Assembly (NCBI RefSeq): GCF_900090045.1
Contig: NC_041776.1
Location: forward strand, 682,001 to 746,000
Direction of reading: 5' to 3'
Length of the DNA: 64,000 bases
Origin: Plasmodium malariae
Lineage: Eukaryota > Apicomplexa > Aconoidasida > Haemosporida > Plasmodiidae
Part shown: one piece after another, positions 1 through 11,045 of the stretch
Layout: every line of letters starts with the position of its first letter
How positions within the stretch are numbered: position 1 is the stretch's first letter
Translations under genes and position numbers: made by a program
Notes under the pieces: model-generated
What the model saw: the letters and a program-made list of their open reading frames with translations, nothing else
Told to the model about the DNA's origin: nothing
Databases searched by the model: none

Positions 1-2
1 CT

Positions 3-1706
3 GAATCCTTTTCAAAATATGTAGACAAAATTAAATATGAAAACAAAAAAAAAAAAAAAAATGATTTAATTTTTGAAAAAAATTTTTACCACCACCAGAA
101 AAGTAACGAAAATAGTGATATCGTACTGAGAAAAGATTTGCACGAAACTAATAAGAACAATGAGAAAAGTTATATTACAAGTGGTAATAATAATAGTAGT
201 AGTATTAGAAAAAAGGAAGAGCCAGAGAATAATCTCTTTAACAGTAGGGAGGAAATAGAATTATTATTGGATGGAAAAACATATTTTAAAAGAAATAAAT
301 ATTTTTATGAACCTATTTTAATAGACCCCCTTGATAAATCAGACCAAGAATATGAAAATTATTTAGAAATATTAAGATACAATGATAAGTTCAAGAATTT
401 AAGAAGTAATCCCAAATCGACTTCGTTCGTCGCCAATGGGAATGAATATCGTTATATAGATAATAAGTTGTATACACTGGTGGACGTTACAAGAGAAATA
501 GTTAGTAGGTACCCAGAAATTCACAAGAGGTGTTCAAATAAAAAGTCGTCCATTTTTAAGAATGGAAATGGTACAAGTAACAATAGTACTGATATGAATA
601 GTTATCAAAATTATGTAAATTATAACAAGGAATACGAAAGGAGTGGCTATACTAGTAATACAATGAATTGCGCAAATGATTCTAATTGCGTTAGTAACAT
701 CCGTGGTAATGGAAATAACAGAAATGACAGAAACAATATAAATAATAGAAATTACGATAAGGACGAATATGATGGCGATATTGATGATCATTATGAGGGC
801 GGTGATAAGGGAAAGGGCGAAAACAATGAAGAGGAGGATTTCCCCTTTAACGTGAATTTGTATAATTCAAACACGTTATATCTGGATAACGACTATTCAG
901 TTGAAAAGAAGATATATAACGATTTACACAAACAGTATCAATGGGTTTCAATATTGGAAGACGAAAGAATGAACCCAGGGTTTAAGGATTATAACCACAA
1001 TTGTTTTAACATAAATACATGTAACAAAATATTTACTCATTTGATAGTATGTTTACTGCCAGATGGAGGAATTAATAAATTAAGGGTATATGGAGAAATA
1101 AAAATAAGTGAAAAGGAAAGGAAAAAAAATTATAAGAAGACAATTAATGTATGTAATATATTAGATGGATCTAATGTGGTATATACAACTGATGAATTTT
1201 ATGGAAAATCTGAAAATATATTAATCGACCAAAATTCAAATTATGTTATGGGTTGGCAAACTAGAAGATTAATAAATAGACCTTTACGTTATGTAGAAAA
1301 TTTAAGTCTAAATAATATATCATCCGTATTTTTTAATAACAATTATTGTATAATAAAGTTAAGTTTTATCACGAATATAAAATATATAGAGATAAATACC
1401 ATATTTTATGAATATAATTTTCCTTTATGTATTTCTATAGATTACTGTTATTTGAAAGAAGTACATTCTGAGGAAAAATCTAAGCAGATAAAATTTTTCA
1501 ATGAAAATATACAAAATATTGTATGGAAAGAATTATTGCCTTTATCATATATTAAAGGAAATCATATAAATTTCTTTACAATTAAAAATAGCACGTCGAG
1601 TAATGTACCCTTAACTGATATCATATCATCTCATCTGCGCCTGAACATATATCCAGATGGGGGTATAAACACTGTTAAAGCGTACGGGACTGTTGTGGAA
1701 ATTTAG
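3..1706 (+). CDS. allantoicase, 5'-truncated by the window edge
   Basis: The frame is open from base 3 to the TAG at 1706 (567 residues) with no start seen, so the gene begins upstream. The family hydrolyses allantoate to ureidoglycolate and urea. Two allantoicase repeats are visible. The first ends near base 1105 with PDGGINKLRVYGEI. The second starts near 1140, has the family-like MGWQTRR stretch near 1250 and ends with YPDGGINTVKAYG at the C-terminus. The N-terminal part is Asn/Ser/Asp-rich, and a low-complexity insert (about bases 540-840) splits the first repeat. Family members without inserts run about 350-420 aa, so this protein is enlarged by disorder. Family assignment is firm. Enzymatic activity is not shown, because malaria parasites are not known to run the rest of the ureide pathway. 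A TTG at 138 is not a start. Confidence 0.9.
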   Translation, partial: ESFSKYVDKIKYENKKKKKNDLIFEKNFYHHQKSNENSDIVLRKDLHETNKNNEKSYITSGNNNSSSIRKKEEPENNLFNSREEIELLLDGKTYFKRNKYFYEPILIDPLDKSDQEYENYLEILRYNDKFKNLRSNPKSTSFVANGNEYRYIDNKLYTLVDVTREIVSRYPEIHKRCSNKKSSIFKNGNGTSNNSTDMNSYQNYVNYNKEYERSGYTSNTMNCANDSNCVSNIRGNGNNRNDRNNINNRNYDKDEYDGDIDDHYEGGDKGKGENNEEEDFPFNVNLYNSNTLYLDNDYSVEKKIYNDLHKQYQWVSILEDERMNPGFKDYNHNCFNINTCNKIFTHLIVCLLPDGGINKLRVYGEIKISEKERKKNYKKTINVCNILDGSNVVYTTDEFYGKSENILIDQNSNYVMGWQTRRLINRPLRYVENLSLNNISSVFFNNNYCIIKLSFITNIKYIEINTIFYEYNFPLCISIDYCYLKEVHSEEKSKQIKFFNENIQNIVWKELLPLSYIKGNHINFFTIKNSTSSNVPLTDIISSHLRLNIYPDGGINTVKAYGTVVEI

Positions 1707-2172
1707 AGGGGGAAATAAAGAAAAAGATAAAATAGAATAAAATAATATACAATAAATTGCAACACAATAAAATAGAATATATAATAAAGTATAACAGTAT
1801 AAAAAATGACAAACAGAACAAAACAGTAAACTATATGAATCATGACATTATTAACTCGTGTTTGGTTTATAGTACCATATGTTTGTAATGCCTTTATTTT
1901 CCCTTTGAAAAAAGTGTTTGTTCTTTACATGTATTTCCCACGCAGTGCTCATTCATTCACGTATACATGTTTGTATGTATATGCGTACGTATGTTTGTTT
2001 ATTTGTTTCTTCACATGTGTCATTATTTTAAAATTAAATTGGTTTACCCTGTTTTTATACAATTTTGTTAACAGTAAAGGTAGATTCGTTTGTTTTTCAT
2101 CCCTGCTTCATTTTTATTTTTCTATATATTATATTTATATATATATACGTTCTTTCATATTACATATATTGA

Positions 2173-2205
<33 letters not shown>

Positions 2206-2849
2206 ATAACCTTTTAAATTTGCTTATTATTTTAAAATACACATATGTGAGTTAATTTAACTTTTGTGCCGACTGTTATTTGTTCTACTTTTTTTACAAT
2301 ATTGGCTCCTTTTTATTAATATATACGTTTCTAAATTTTTTTGTTTCATCCATGAATGTTGACCGTTTATTAAAGTACCATGGTCGTTTTCTTTTAAAAA
2401 ATATAATTGCAATTTTAATTTGTGAACTTAATATACATGTATACATATGTTATACAAAAGAAGAATGAACAAAAAGTGTACAAAACAGCACTTCCCAAAA
2501 GAGAATAACAAAAATTAAAGTTCCAAATATATAAATATCCTCACTTAGTTTACTGGCTTGCTCTTGTGTATCATCTATTTTAAAATATTTTTCCCGTGTT
2601 TACATTTTTAATTGTATATATTGTATTTAATATAAATATAAAACAATGAAAAATAATGCGAAAAAAAAAAAAAGATATTAATAGTGATACAAAAATTGTA
2701 GCAAGGGTACGGAATATTCATTTTTCTTTTTATCTTTTCATGTGAAAAGAGGAGGTTTAAAAAATAGTAATCGAGAATTAAAATAAGAGAAAAATATAAT
2801 TTTGGGTGCATGCTTTATTTTTTATCCTTTAACCTTTTTTGGAGTTGGC

Positions 2850-2880
<31 letters not shown>

Positions 2881-3053
2881 CATATCACATTTTGCCGTTC
2901 GTTATTCTTATATGCATATTTCTACATACATTTTTATGCATGTTTCGACTTTGTACTAAGAAAATAAACACGAACAAATACTTGCATCTGACATTTCAAT
3001 TTATCAAATTGTTGTTTATAACTTCTTCATATCGGAACAGACCTGTAAGAAAG
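1707..3053. other. intergenic region between allantoicase and AOP
   Basis: AT-rich spacer with long T runs (about 2169-2199) and a (TA)n run near 2858-2880. Apparent ORFs are mostly Phe/Tyr/Ile low complexity. The only stretch with less biased composition is about 2450-2730, listed separately as a candidate small gene. The promoter and 5' UTR of the peroxiredoxin must lie at the right end. Confidence 0.7.
2450..2721 (-). CDS. candidate two-exon small membrane protein (hypothetical)
   Basis: Read on the minus strand, exon 1 (2721-2691) starts at an ATG (MNIPYPCYNF) and stops at a GTATCA donor. A 116-base intron with a long T run ends in AATAG. Exon 2 (2574-2450) continues in phase to a TAA, giving 51 aa. 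Exon 2 begins with an acidic, Gln-rich stretch (DTQEQASKLSED) followed by one hydrophobic segment of about 20 residues (IYIFGTLIFVILFWEVLFC) near the C-terminus, as in tail-anchored proteins. An upstream in-frame ATG at 2811 would add a hydrophobic N-terminus. I know of no homologue. Open frames are common in less AT-rich patches here, so this is only a candidate. Confidence 0.25.
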
Positions 3054-4025
3054 ATGAGGAAAATTATATTAATTCTTTATCTTACTTTAGTAAAACTTTA
3101 TTTTTGTTTTAAAAACTTGTCACATAAACAGTCACTAAATATTGTATCAAAAAGGGGAAACTCAATTGGTAGATCTTCGCAAAAATTATACGAGTCAAAA
3201 AGCATAGATTTAGCAAACGACATCAAGGAAAATGACTTAATCCCAAATGTAAAAGTTATGGTATAAGAAAATGGAAAAAAAAAAAAAAATTAGAGCAACA
3301 TATGTGAGCATGTATATGTATATATATATATATATACATACATGCATACATGTTACACACAGCTCTCTGATATTTTTGTGTTGTCTTTTGATTCCTTTGA
3401 GCAATTTGTATTTTTTTTTTTTTTTTTTTTCAACGCACACTTTTTTGATTTATAAAAATACTGTTATATATTATTCATTATAACGCTGTAAACTTTTTTA
3501 CCCCTTGTATTGTCATAGATTGATGTAAAAAACATAAATAACATAACACAAGTGGATGAAAAAGATGATTTTAAAGCTATTAATACGCATGAATTATTTA
3601 AAAATAAGAAAATTTTATTAATAAGTTTACCAGGAGCATTTACACCTACTTGTTCATCTAAAATGATACCACAATATGAAAAGGAATATGATTATTTTAT
3701 TAAGGAAAATAAATTTGATGACATTTATTGTATTACCAATAATGATATATTTGTATTAAAGAGTTGGTTTAAAAATATGAACATAAAAAATATAAAATAT
3801 ATTAGTGATGGCAATAGCTCATTCACTGAAAGTATGAACATGCTTGTAGATAAGTCTAATTTTTTTATGGGCATGAGACCTTGGAGATTTGTTGCTATAG
3901 TTGAAAACAATATTTTAATAAAAATGTTTCAAGAAAATGATAAACAGCATAATATACAGACGGATCCATATGAAACATCATCTGCTGACAATGTTAAGGA
4001 ATTTTTAAGAAACAATCAGCTCTAA
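3054..4025 (+). CDS. AOP: 1-Cys peroxiredoxin AOP, apicoplast-type, two exons
   Basis: Exons 3054-3260 and 3519-4025 join in phase 0 (intron GTATAAG..ATAG) to give 237 aa. The start at 3054 was chosen because it opens a short hydrophobic signal-like segment (MRKIILILYLTLVKLYFCF). A basic, Ser-rich stretch follows, as expected of a bipartite apicoplast leader. Exon 2 is a complete peroxiredoxin-5-type domain with the active-site motif PGAFTPTCS; the peroxidatic Cys is about residue 114. A second Cys lies in the IYCITN strand. The enzyme reduces peroxides using a single catalytic Cys. Length, intron position and both Cys agree with what I recall of the P. falciparum antioxidant protein AOP. The frame continues upstream of 3054 into low-complexity sequence, which I do not regard as coding. 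Confidence 0.94.
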
Positions 4026-5045
4026 ATTTTTTGAATAATGAAAATGAAATTTTATGGCATTGTTTAACAGCGTAGGTACAGTAGTAAGATGTATATACAT
4101 TATTTAAAAATTTAAATAACTGTCATCATTTGAGTGTGCTGTCAGGTTTGAGATTTATGAGGAAATATTTGGCCCCTTTTTTTGTTTGAATTTGCATAAG
4201 GCTTTTTTTTGTTTACTTTTTTTTTTTTTTATTATTTTTATATCATTTACTTTATTTTATTTTTATTAATTTTTTATTATTTTTATATATTTTTTTTTTT
4301 ATTTTAATTTATTTTCATTTTTAATTTTACAAATGTATGTCTACGATTTTTTCTGCAATGTTTGGGTATAATAATTTGACTAAATATATATGTTCTTGTA
4401 TCCTCCTCTTTATATATAGATTTACATAAACGGATAAATTTTACGAACGTCATGACTTCGTCATTTGGCATATTTTTGTTCCCACTTCATTTTATAACAC
4501 CTTTATATTAGAAATACATTTATATGTAGTTACATTCGCAAGATGATTATTCTAATATAATTGAGAGATCGGAATATGTGTTTATTTATGCAATTATAAT
4601 AATTTAAAAAAATATATATATATTTTTTATATCTTAGTAAGATCTTCAATATCAAACATACATCTGTTAATATATATGGTAAATTTTTTAATTTACCACA
4701 AATAAATATCCAACATATGTATACATAAGCGTATATATGTTCATGTACATACATGCATTTTACGAGTTTTTAATGAAAGTATCCTTTATGTTAAACATAA
4801 AATTGGGTTAACAATCATGTGCAGGTATATACGTATGAAGGCGTAAATGTATGAAACTCAGTATGTGAAACTGCATTAAACAGGGTACACATCTGTATTT
4901 TATCATACATCAGTAAATGGATCAGTATGTATATATGTACACATATGTATGCACAGACACGCAGAAGCACACTAGTGGTGTTGGGGCGAAAAAACAAATT
5001 CGATAATACTACATTTTTGAACAAAGTAGGCCAGTAAAATCAAAT
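4026..5045. other. convergent 3' region between AOP and NMD3
   Basis: The two genes end towards each other. The spacer holds long T-rich runs (about 4205-4325) and no ORF with gene-like composition. Two minus-strand ORFs (4530-4754, 4815-5024) are Ile/Tyr/Cys-rich translations of TATA-type repeats. It presumably contains both 3' UTRs. Confidence 0.7.
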
Positions 5046-7568
5046 TTAGGCTCCTTTGATTGTCATATTTTCTATGTCTCTACAATTGTTTAGAACAATT
5101 CTTTTAAAGACATCTTCTTCATTAATATTTTTTACGGTTTCAATATTGTTATATTGAACCTGTAATTCATTTTCAATTTTTTGTCGTTCTTTTGATTTTA
5201 CTCTATCAATAATAATTATATTATAATTATCATTTTTTTCTAAATATAAACTTATTTCGTTATCGAATGTATGTTTTCTTAAGTCATATGCATTCACATA
5301 ATCCCCTGGCTTTAAATGTTTTGCATTACAAGTTTTTGTTAGTATGGTGTTTCCATTGGACTCGTCATATAATTCGACATACGCATACACCAGTTTATCT
5401 AATTTTACTTTTCTTGAGGATGATTTACAGCTTTTTGTATCTGTAAGACTGTTTTTATCATCATCGTTAATAACATAGTCATCATCCGTAGAATATTCTT
5501 CTATATCTTGAGCGTTGGTAAAATTTTTTATTTTTCTTTTTAAATTATTTTTATTTTTTATATTATTTTTGTTTTTACCTTGTGCATTTGCAAATGAATT
5601 ATTATCATCTAAAGCATTACTGTTATTGTTTAATTTATTATTGTTATCTTTATTTCCTACATAATTTTTCTTTTTGTTTTTAGAATATGGGTCACTGTCA
5701 ATGTATTCTACATTGAGTATTAGAAATACCTTAGCGTCGGCTTTACTTAACAGAGGGAGGAAGGGATGCTTGTTGTATCTTTCTTGTGATATATGCGCAT
5801 TATTTAAAAAACAAAAAGGATTAATTAAAATAATAAAAATAGAAACGTGCATACATAAGTAGAAAGAACTTTTAATTCCATATTTCATAGATAAATCTCT
5901 TGGAAAAAAAATTAAGTCAAATTTGCATATTGGACATATATCAATAGAAAAAGTGTATAAATAGTTATACGTATTATTACTTGCATCATGATTAATTAAA
6001 TGTTTTGAGTTTTTATATTTTGACATTGTTTTACTTAAAATAAAATCACAAAATTTTAATGCATCATTTCTTGATAAAAAATGAAAATCTAACCCATCAG
6101 GATTTGAAACAATATTAATAATATTTTCATTCATATTACATTTCAATAATAGGCTTTCTAAAAATAGCAATGTTTTTTTATGTTCGACTTTTTGTCTTAC
6201 TGATACACATGTATTGTATGTATATGGAGTATACTTTTTTTTACAATCATCACATTGAGTATATTTAATTACATAGTGTAAAATTAATTCTATTTCGCTA
6301 ATAAAGTTATTGATCAACTCTTCCTGCACAGTTAAATGAATTTTTATTCTTTTGCTATGAGGTTCTGTGTATAAAAATTTGGCATCGAGTATTTTTAACT
6401 TTTTTAATTTATGGACTTTTTTTAAACATAAAGCTAATAATTCTTTACTTTCCAGCTCGCAATAAACCCATTTATTGTGTAAATATCTTCGACATTCACG
6501 ACAATAGTATATTAAATAGGTATCTTTATTTATATTCATGCTATTACTTTCCACATTTTGTAATATACAATTGTTACACATTTTCGAAGCGTTTGTTTTA
6601 ATTGTATCTCCACATAAAATACATGGAATTAGTCGTAAGTTGTCACTTTCTAAGGTATCTGTAAAATCTCTATTTTCGTAATTTTTTCCGTTACTGGGAT
6701 TAGAAGCATTCATCATATGATCTCCATTATTATTACTATTATCGTTATTACTATTATTATGACTATGCTCACTTGTTTTTCTTCCATTCAAGTTACTTTG
6801 ATCTTTTTTATTTTCATGAATTGTATTTAGAATATCCACAAAGGAGGAAGAAAGATAGTTATTTAGACTGTCATTATACGATTTTTCAAACCCGTCTTTT
6901 TTATTACCACCCCTATTTTCATTTAATGCTTCCTTTACTTTTCTTTCATTTAAATCATTCTTTACTTCTCTCTCATCTAATACATCCTTTACTTCGTCCT
7001 CATTTAAAATATCTTTTATTTCTTCCTCATATATATGAATATTTGTTCGACGATGGTCTTTTTCATTATCAGTAAATTCGCGCTTATCGTATTTTTCAAT
7101 CTTCTCATTTTTTTCGTTCTTCTCATACCTCTCTTGCTTTTCGTAAATGAAGTCATTCGTATTATCTTTATAATCGAAATCCATATAACTCGCACAGCTT
7201 AAACTGTTATTTATGTTATCTTCTTGTTTCACTATATTATAACTGCTTATATTTTTACCATTATAATTATACTTCATTATATTATCATTGGTATTATCAT
7301 AACATTTTTTACTAGCACAATCAGCTTTATTATTAAGGTTAATACCATTTTGTATATTAACCATACGATCTTCAGAACTATCATCAATGCTACTTCCTTC
7401 GTCCTTCTTTATATGGTTCTCCTCTTTATCTAGGAGAAAACTCACTTTCTTAACTTTCTTTTTCATGTTTGTTTCGTTTGAATTTTCGCTGATCGAAAAT
7501 GATAGTGGTGATTCTACATTTTCCTTTTCTCCATTTTGATTTAGTTCTCCCTTTTTTACGTTATTCAT
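5046..7568 (-). CDS. NMD3: 60S ribosomal export protein NMD3
   Basis: A single exon of 840 aa. NMD3 binds the pre-60S subunit and acts as the adaptor for CRM1-dependent export from nucleus to cytoplasm. From about residue 313 come the diagnostic paired cysteines (CILC, CNNC, then CREC and a further YC), followed by the NMD3 core, a later CDDC pair and a CPIC pair followed by the family-like FPRDLSMKYG. The C-terminal part is interrupted by an Asn/Lys-rich insert (about residues 635-680) and an acidic stretch. The tail is charged with spaced hydrophobics, where export signals lie in the family. The first ~310 residues are low-complexity, with imperfect repeats of KDxLNExEVK type, and have no counterpart in the ~500-aa yeast and human proteins. 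An internal start is possible but none stands out. Confidence 0.94.
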   Translation of the reverse strand: MNNVKKGELNQNGEKENVESPLSFSISENSNETNMKKKVKKVSFLLDKEENHIKKDEGSSIDDSSEDRMVNIQNGINLNNKADCASKKCYDNTNDNIMKYNYNGKNISSYNIVKQEDNINNSLSCASYMDFDYKDNTNDFIYEKQERYEKNEKNEKIEKYDKREFTDNEKDHRRTNIHIYEEEIKDILNEDEVKDVLDEREVKNDLNERKVKEALNENRGGNKKDGFEKSYNDSLNNYLSSSFVDILNTIHENKKDQSNLNGRKTSEHSHNNSNNDNSNNNGDHMMNASNPSNGKNYENRDFTDTLESDNLRLIPCILCGDTIKTNASKMCNNCILQNVESNSMNINKDTYLIYYCRECRRYLHNKWVYCELESKELLALCLKKVHKLKKLKILDAKFLYTEPHSKRIKIHLTVQEELINNFISEIELILHYVIKYTQCDDCKKKYTPYTYNTCVSVRQKVEHKKTLLFLESLLLKCNMNENIINIVSNPDGLDFHFLSRNDALKFCDFILSKTMSKYKNSKHLINHDASNNTYNYLYTFSIDICPICKFDLIFFPRDLSMKYGIKSSFYLCMHVSIFIILINPFCFLNNAHISQERYNKHPFLPLLSKADAKVFLILNVEYIDSDPYSKNKKKNYVGNKDNNNKLNNNSNALDDNNSFANAQGKNKNNIKNKNNLKRKIKNFTNAQDIEEYSTDDDYVINDDDKNSLTDTKSCKSSSRKVKLDKLVYAYVELYDESNGNTILTKTCNAKHLKPGDYVNAYDLRKHTFDNEISLYLEKNDNYNIIIIDRVKSKERQKIENELQVQYNNIETVKNINEEDVFKRIVLNNCRDIENMTIKGA

Positions 7569-8088
7569 TTTGTTGTCATAAATATAAAAAGATACATTTA
7601 TACAAATATATATGTGTATATAAATATATATCCTTTATGTAACTATTATTCGTAAAAAAAAAAGAAAAAATAGGGAACACGTTATTAATATAAAACATAC
7701 TCTAAATAATTATCAATATGCATGCTGTTCTATGCTAAAAGTTCGTTCCTGTGTACATATACATACATACATATATACACGCATAAATACCTACATATAT
7801 GTATATATATTGAGATATTCAAAAAATAATCATATGAACGAGAAACTTACATTTCTTAAACATAAAATTTCCAAAATGTATTACCTTTATGCTCATAAAT
7901 ATTATTTTATAAAAGTAATCGTTGTTTTTTTGGTATTCTTCTTGCGTTAAGTTACACTTACTATATAAGAATTCGTTTTATTCTTTTTATTTTAATTATT
8001 ATTTTTTTTTTTTTTTTTGTATTATTTTTCAAATGAGTTTATTAATTTAAAAATATGAGCGTTCTTCATTTTATTACGTATTATATAA

Positions 8089-8147
<59 letters not shown>

Positions 8148-9156
8148 AGCTACTTTTTTTTAACAGTGATTTTCTCTACAGTTAAAATAATCACTCTGGT
8201 TCACGTAGTTGTAGCTAAATTTTAAAATATGAATTTTCTTTACTTTATGCATTGCTACAATTAATGCAAGTATATTATATGTCAATGATTTTTTTTTTTT
8301 TTTTTACTATATATCATTAACATAAATATATGCATTTATACATAAATATGCCGTATTATCATTACCCCACAAGCAAAATTCTTCGTAAATTGCTATTACA
8401 TCAGCACTGTTATCATATACATAATATATAAATTTCATACCACATGACATTTTCCCGCCTTACTATTTTGCTAACAATGAGTAACTCCACGATTTACTCT
8501 TTAAACATTTTAATGGTTCTTATAACTTGTTAAAAGTTTCTGAATATTTATTGGTCATTTTGCCTATTTTTTCCTTTTTTTTTATAAAGCTTAAAAAATT
8601 TTTTTTAAATACATATACCATTTTGAGTATATATAAAATATATATTATCTGTTTAAAAAAACTTTGAAGAGTATTATTTCACATTACCTATATAGCGTAT
8701 TTTGCTTCATTTAAAAAAAAAATAAAACGATATAAAACAAAATGAAGCAAAATAAAACAGATTTATTGAAAGTACTCATAATATGAGAATATATAAACAA
8801 ATATAAAAGTACCTTTTAAGCATCTTTCTTGTTAATTATTTAATAGTAATTAATAAAGGAATATATTTACTGTTTCCGCAAAGATTTTATGATTTGTACA
8901 GTGTACGGAAAAATATTGTAACTGATGAATTTATTCGTATATTTATTTATTTTACACCTATTTACCTATTTAATCTACATTTCCAACGATTTACTCTACA
9001 CCTTATTATCTATATTCCACATTTGTTTTGTTATTTATCCTACATTTGTTTATTTTTGATATAAATTAAAAAGATAAATCTATATGAATAGCTATTTGTA
9101 ACATAATTACACTATTACACTTTACACTTAACAAACAAAATTGAGGAAAGCTCAAA
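7569..9156. other. divergent intergenic region between NMD3 and BRX1
   Basis: A head-to-head spacer that should hold both promoters. It contains a perfect (AT)n run around 8098-8143 and T runs near 8010 and 8290. A short frame at 7835-7950 (MNEKLTFLKHK..., 38 aa) and a less AT-rich patch at about 8170-8280 are open on both strands. I could not build a convincing gene from them. Confidence 0.6.
8098..8143. repeat. (AT)n dinucleotide microsatellite
   Basis: An uninterrupted AT repeat of about 23 units in the NMD3-BRX1 spacer. Similar shorter runs occur near 2858, 3318, 15428, 16000, 49768, 59228 and 59853. Confidence 0.9.
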
Positions 9157-10362
9157 ATGAAAAAAGGAAAAGAAGATAATAAAAAAAAATTAGCAAGAGG
9201 TAAATTAGAAGATACTATAGATATAACACAAAATTTGGAACTAGAGTTAAATAAAAACAATGAAAAAACATGTGTGCTGTCGTCAGTTAATGCTAATAAA
9301 ATTGTCAATAAAAAAAGGAAGGGAAATAAAAATTATCACCTTAAGGTGGTCACCAAAAAAAGAGCTTTAACTAAAGGGGAAGAAACAGGTGATGATAGTA
9401 TTTACACAGAAACTGTTTCTTCTGTTGTTGAAAAAAGTCAGGCAGAAAAAGACAGCAAAAAGTTAAAAGTAGATAGAAAAGAGGACCTTAACACAGACAT
9501 TCTTGACAGTAAGGATAAAGATTCTTTTAAAATAGATGAAGATCCTTATTTATTAAAAGAAGCAACGTATATAAGAAAAAACGAGTTATGGAAAAACAAA
9601 CAAAGAGTTCTAATTGTGCGATCATCATTAAAAAAAAAGAATTGTAAGTCATTTATTGAAAATTTAAAATTATTATTACCACATCATAAGGTAGAGAGTA
9701 AATGGAACAAAAAGGCTACAAAAAGTGATTTAAGTGATATAAGTTATAGCAGAAATTGTAATAATATCATATTTTTTGACATAAAAAGAAAACGGTATTG
9801 TTTATGGATATGCAAAAATGTAACGGGTCCATCGTTATATTTTGAAATATTAGATTATATACCTTTACATAGTTTAATATTTTCAGGTAACTGTTTATTA
9901 TATTCAAGACCCCTTTTAATTTTTAGTAAACATTTTGATGAATTAGAACATTTGAAATTAATAAAAGAAATGTTTATTCACGTCTTTGGAATACCAAATT
10001 ATCATCCTTTGAGCAAACCATTTTATGATCACTGTTATAATTTTTTTTATACAAATAATTTAATTTATTTTCGGCATTATCAAATTTTACCATTAACCCT
10101 AGTAGATTCTAATAATATTAATAAACAAAAATTGGTAGAAATAGGACCCCAATTCACCTTACATATTATTAAAATATTTGAAGAATGTTTTAAAGGTAGA
10201 ATTATTTTCGAAAATGTGAATTATAAAGATTACGTTACAGTTCAGCAGATGAAGATGCAAAAAAATATAAAAAAAAAAATAAAGCGTCTTGAAAAGAAAG
10301 AGAAAACGATTACAAGGTTAAAATCAATTCGTACTCCGATTAAAACAGATATAGACTTTTAG
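9157..10362 (+). CDS. BRX1: ribosome biogenesis protein BRX1 (Brix domain)
   Basis: A single exon of 401 aa starting at the ATG at 9157. BRX1 is a nucleolar factor needed for large-subunit (60S) assembly. Residues 1-145 are a Lys-rich, disordered extension. The Brix domain starts at about residue 148 (NKQRVLIVRSS). It carries family landmarks: KNVTGPSLYFEI, LIFSGNCLLYSRPLLIFSK, FGIPNYHPLSKPFYDHCYNF, RHYQILPL and VEIGPQFTLHIIKIFEECF. The last 40 residues are a basic coiled tail. It is functionally linked to the neighbouring NMD3 (60S assembly, then export). No missing landmarks were seen. Confidence 0.95.
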   Translation: MKKGKEDNKKKLARGKLEDTIDITQNLELELNKNNEKTCVLSSVNANKIVNKKRKGNKNYHLKVVTKKRALTKGEETGDDSIYTETVSSVVEKSQAEKDSKKLKVDRKEDLNTDILDSKDKDSFKIDEDPYLLKEATYIRKNELWKNKQRVLIVRSSLKKKNCKSFIENLKLLLPHHKVESKWNKKATKSDLSDISYSRNCNNIIFFDIKRKRYCLWICKNVTGPSLYFEILDYIPLHSLIFSGNCLLYSRPLLIFSKHFDELEHLKLIKEMFIHVFGIPNYHPLSKPFYDHCYNFFYTNNLIYFRHYQILPLTLVDSNNINKQKLVEIGPQFTLHIIKIFEECFKGRIIFENVNYKDYVTVQQMKMQKNIKKKIKRLEKKEKTITRLKSIRTPIKTDIDF

Positions 10363-10964
10363 ATAAACATGTATATAAATGTGATTTTTATCATTTCACC
10401 TTTGCGTCTATCTGCTTATGTGTATACTGTTACATGTATTACTGGAAACTTATTTTTGCTCTTGTGCATATATATATGTATAATTTCTTTCGCTCAAATG
10501 TAAGCAGTGAAAATGCATTTTACATTTTTATATTTTGGCCAAAGCAATTTTTTAAGTAACATAATATATTTTGTACTATGCATATATCTTTGTACATATT
10601 CACTGCGTACTTCTTTTCCTCTCTTATATTTTAAAAGAATATGCCCATAGAGGGAAACAACTGAGAAACATGCACAAACAGAATACATACCATTTAGGTG
10701 TATATGTATGTATATATTATTTATGTATTTACGTACGCGTGTATAACCAAATATATACAAACATCTCAAGAGAACTTAAAGATGTAAATCATATGTTATA
10801 GGTTTTGAAAATAATAAAGAATTTCAAAAAAAAAAAAAAAAAAAAAAATTATAATCGCAGTATATCTTCAAGTATGTAATAAAAAAAAAGCTAAGCTAAA
10901 TACCTTTTTTTTTTTTTTCATTTTTAAAATAAAGAAATATTAATACATTAAAACATTAAAAACA

Positions 10965-11045
10965 ATGAACTATTATAAAAATGAAAAGAAACTGTTATAT
11001 CAGAAAGGATTTGCTCCTCCGAATGAGTTTGAAAGGTCTGGTTGA
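10965..11045 (+). CDS. small ORF, possible upstream exon of MT-A70
   Basis: A 26-codon ORF (MNYYKNEKKLLYQKGFAPP...) whose base composition is clearly less AT-rich than its surroundings. A weak donor (GTTGAA at 11041) would leave one base. An acceptor at 11489-11490 (TTGTAAG) would enter the open frame leading into the MT-A70 ATG at 11548 in the right phase, adding a basic N-terminus (DQKRIYKNKRIEKLLKRKK). I cannot exclude an independent micro-ORF or an upstream ORF in the 5' UTR. Confidence 0.25.
   Translation: MNYYKNEKKLLYQKGFAPPNEFERSG

Noticed and set aside
138..140. Start of allantoicase at 138
   Set aside because: The codon is TTG and the frame is open upstream to base 3; the gene is simply cut by the window edge.
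1842..2468. Phe/Tyr-rich plus-strand ORFs
   Set aside because: Low-complexity translations of T-rich DNA without gene-like composition.
8160..8560. Short exons in the NMD3-BRX1 spacer (for example YNYVNQSDYFNCRENHC on the minus strand, or KIITLVHVVVAKF on the plus strand)
   Set aside because: Conflicting short readings on both strands, with no consistent splice chain.
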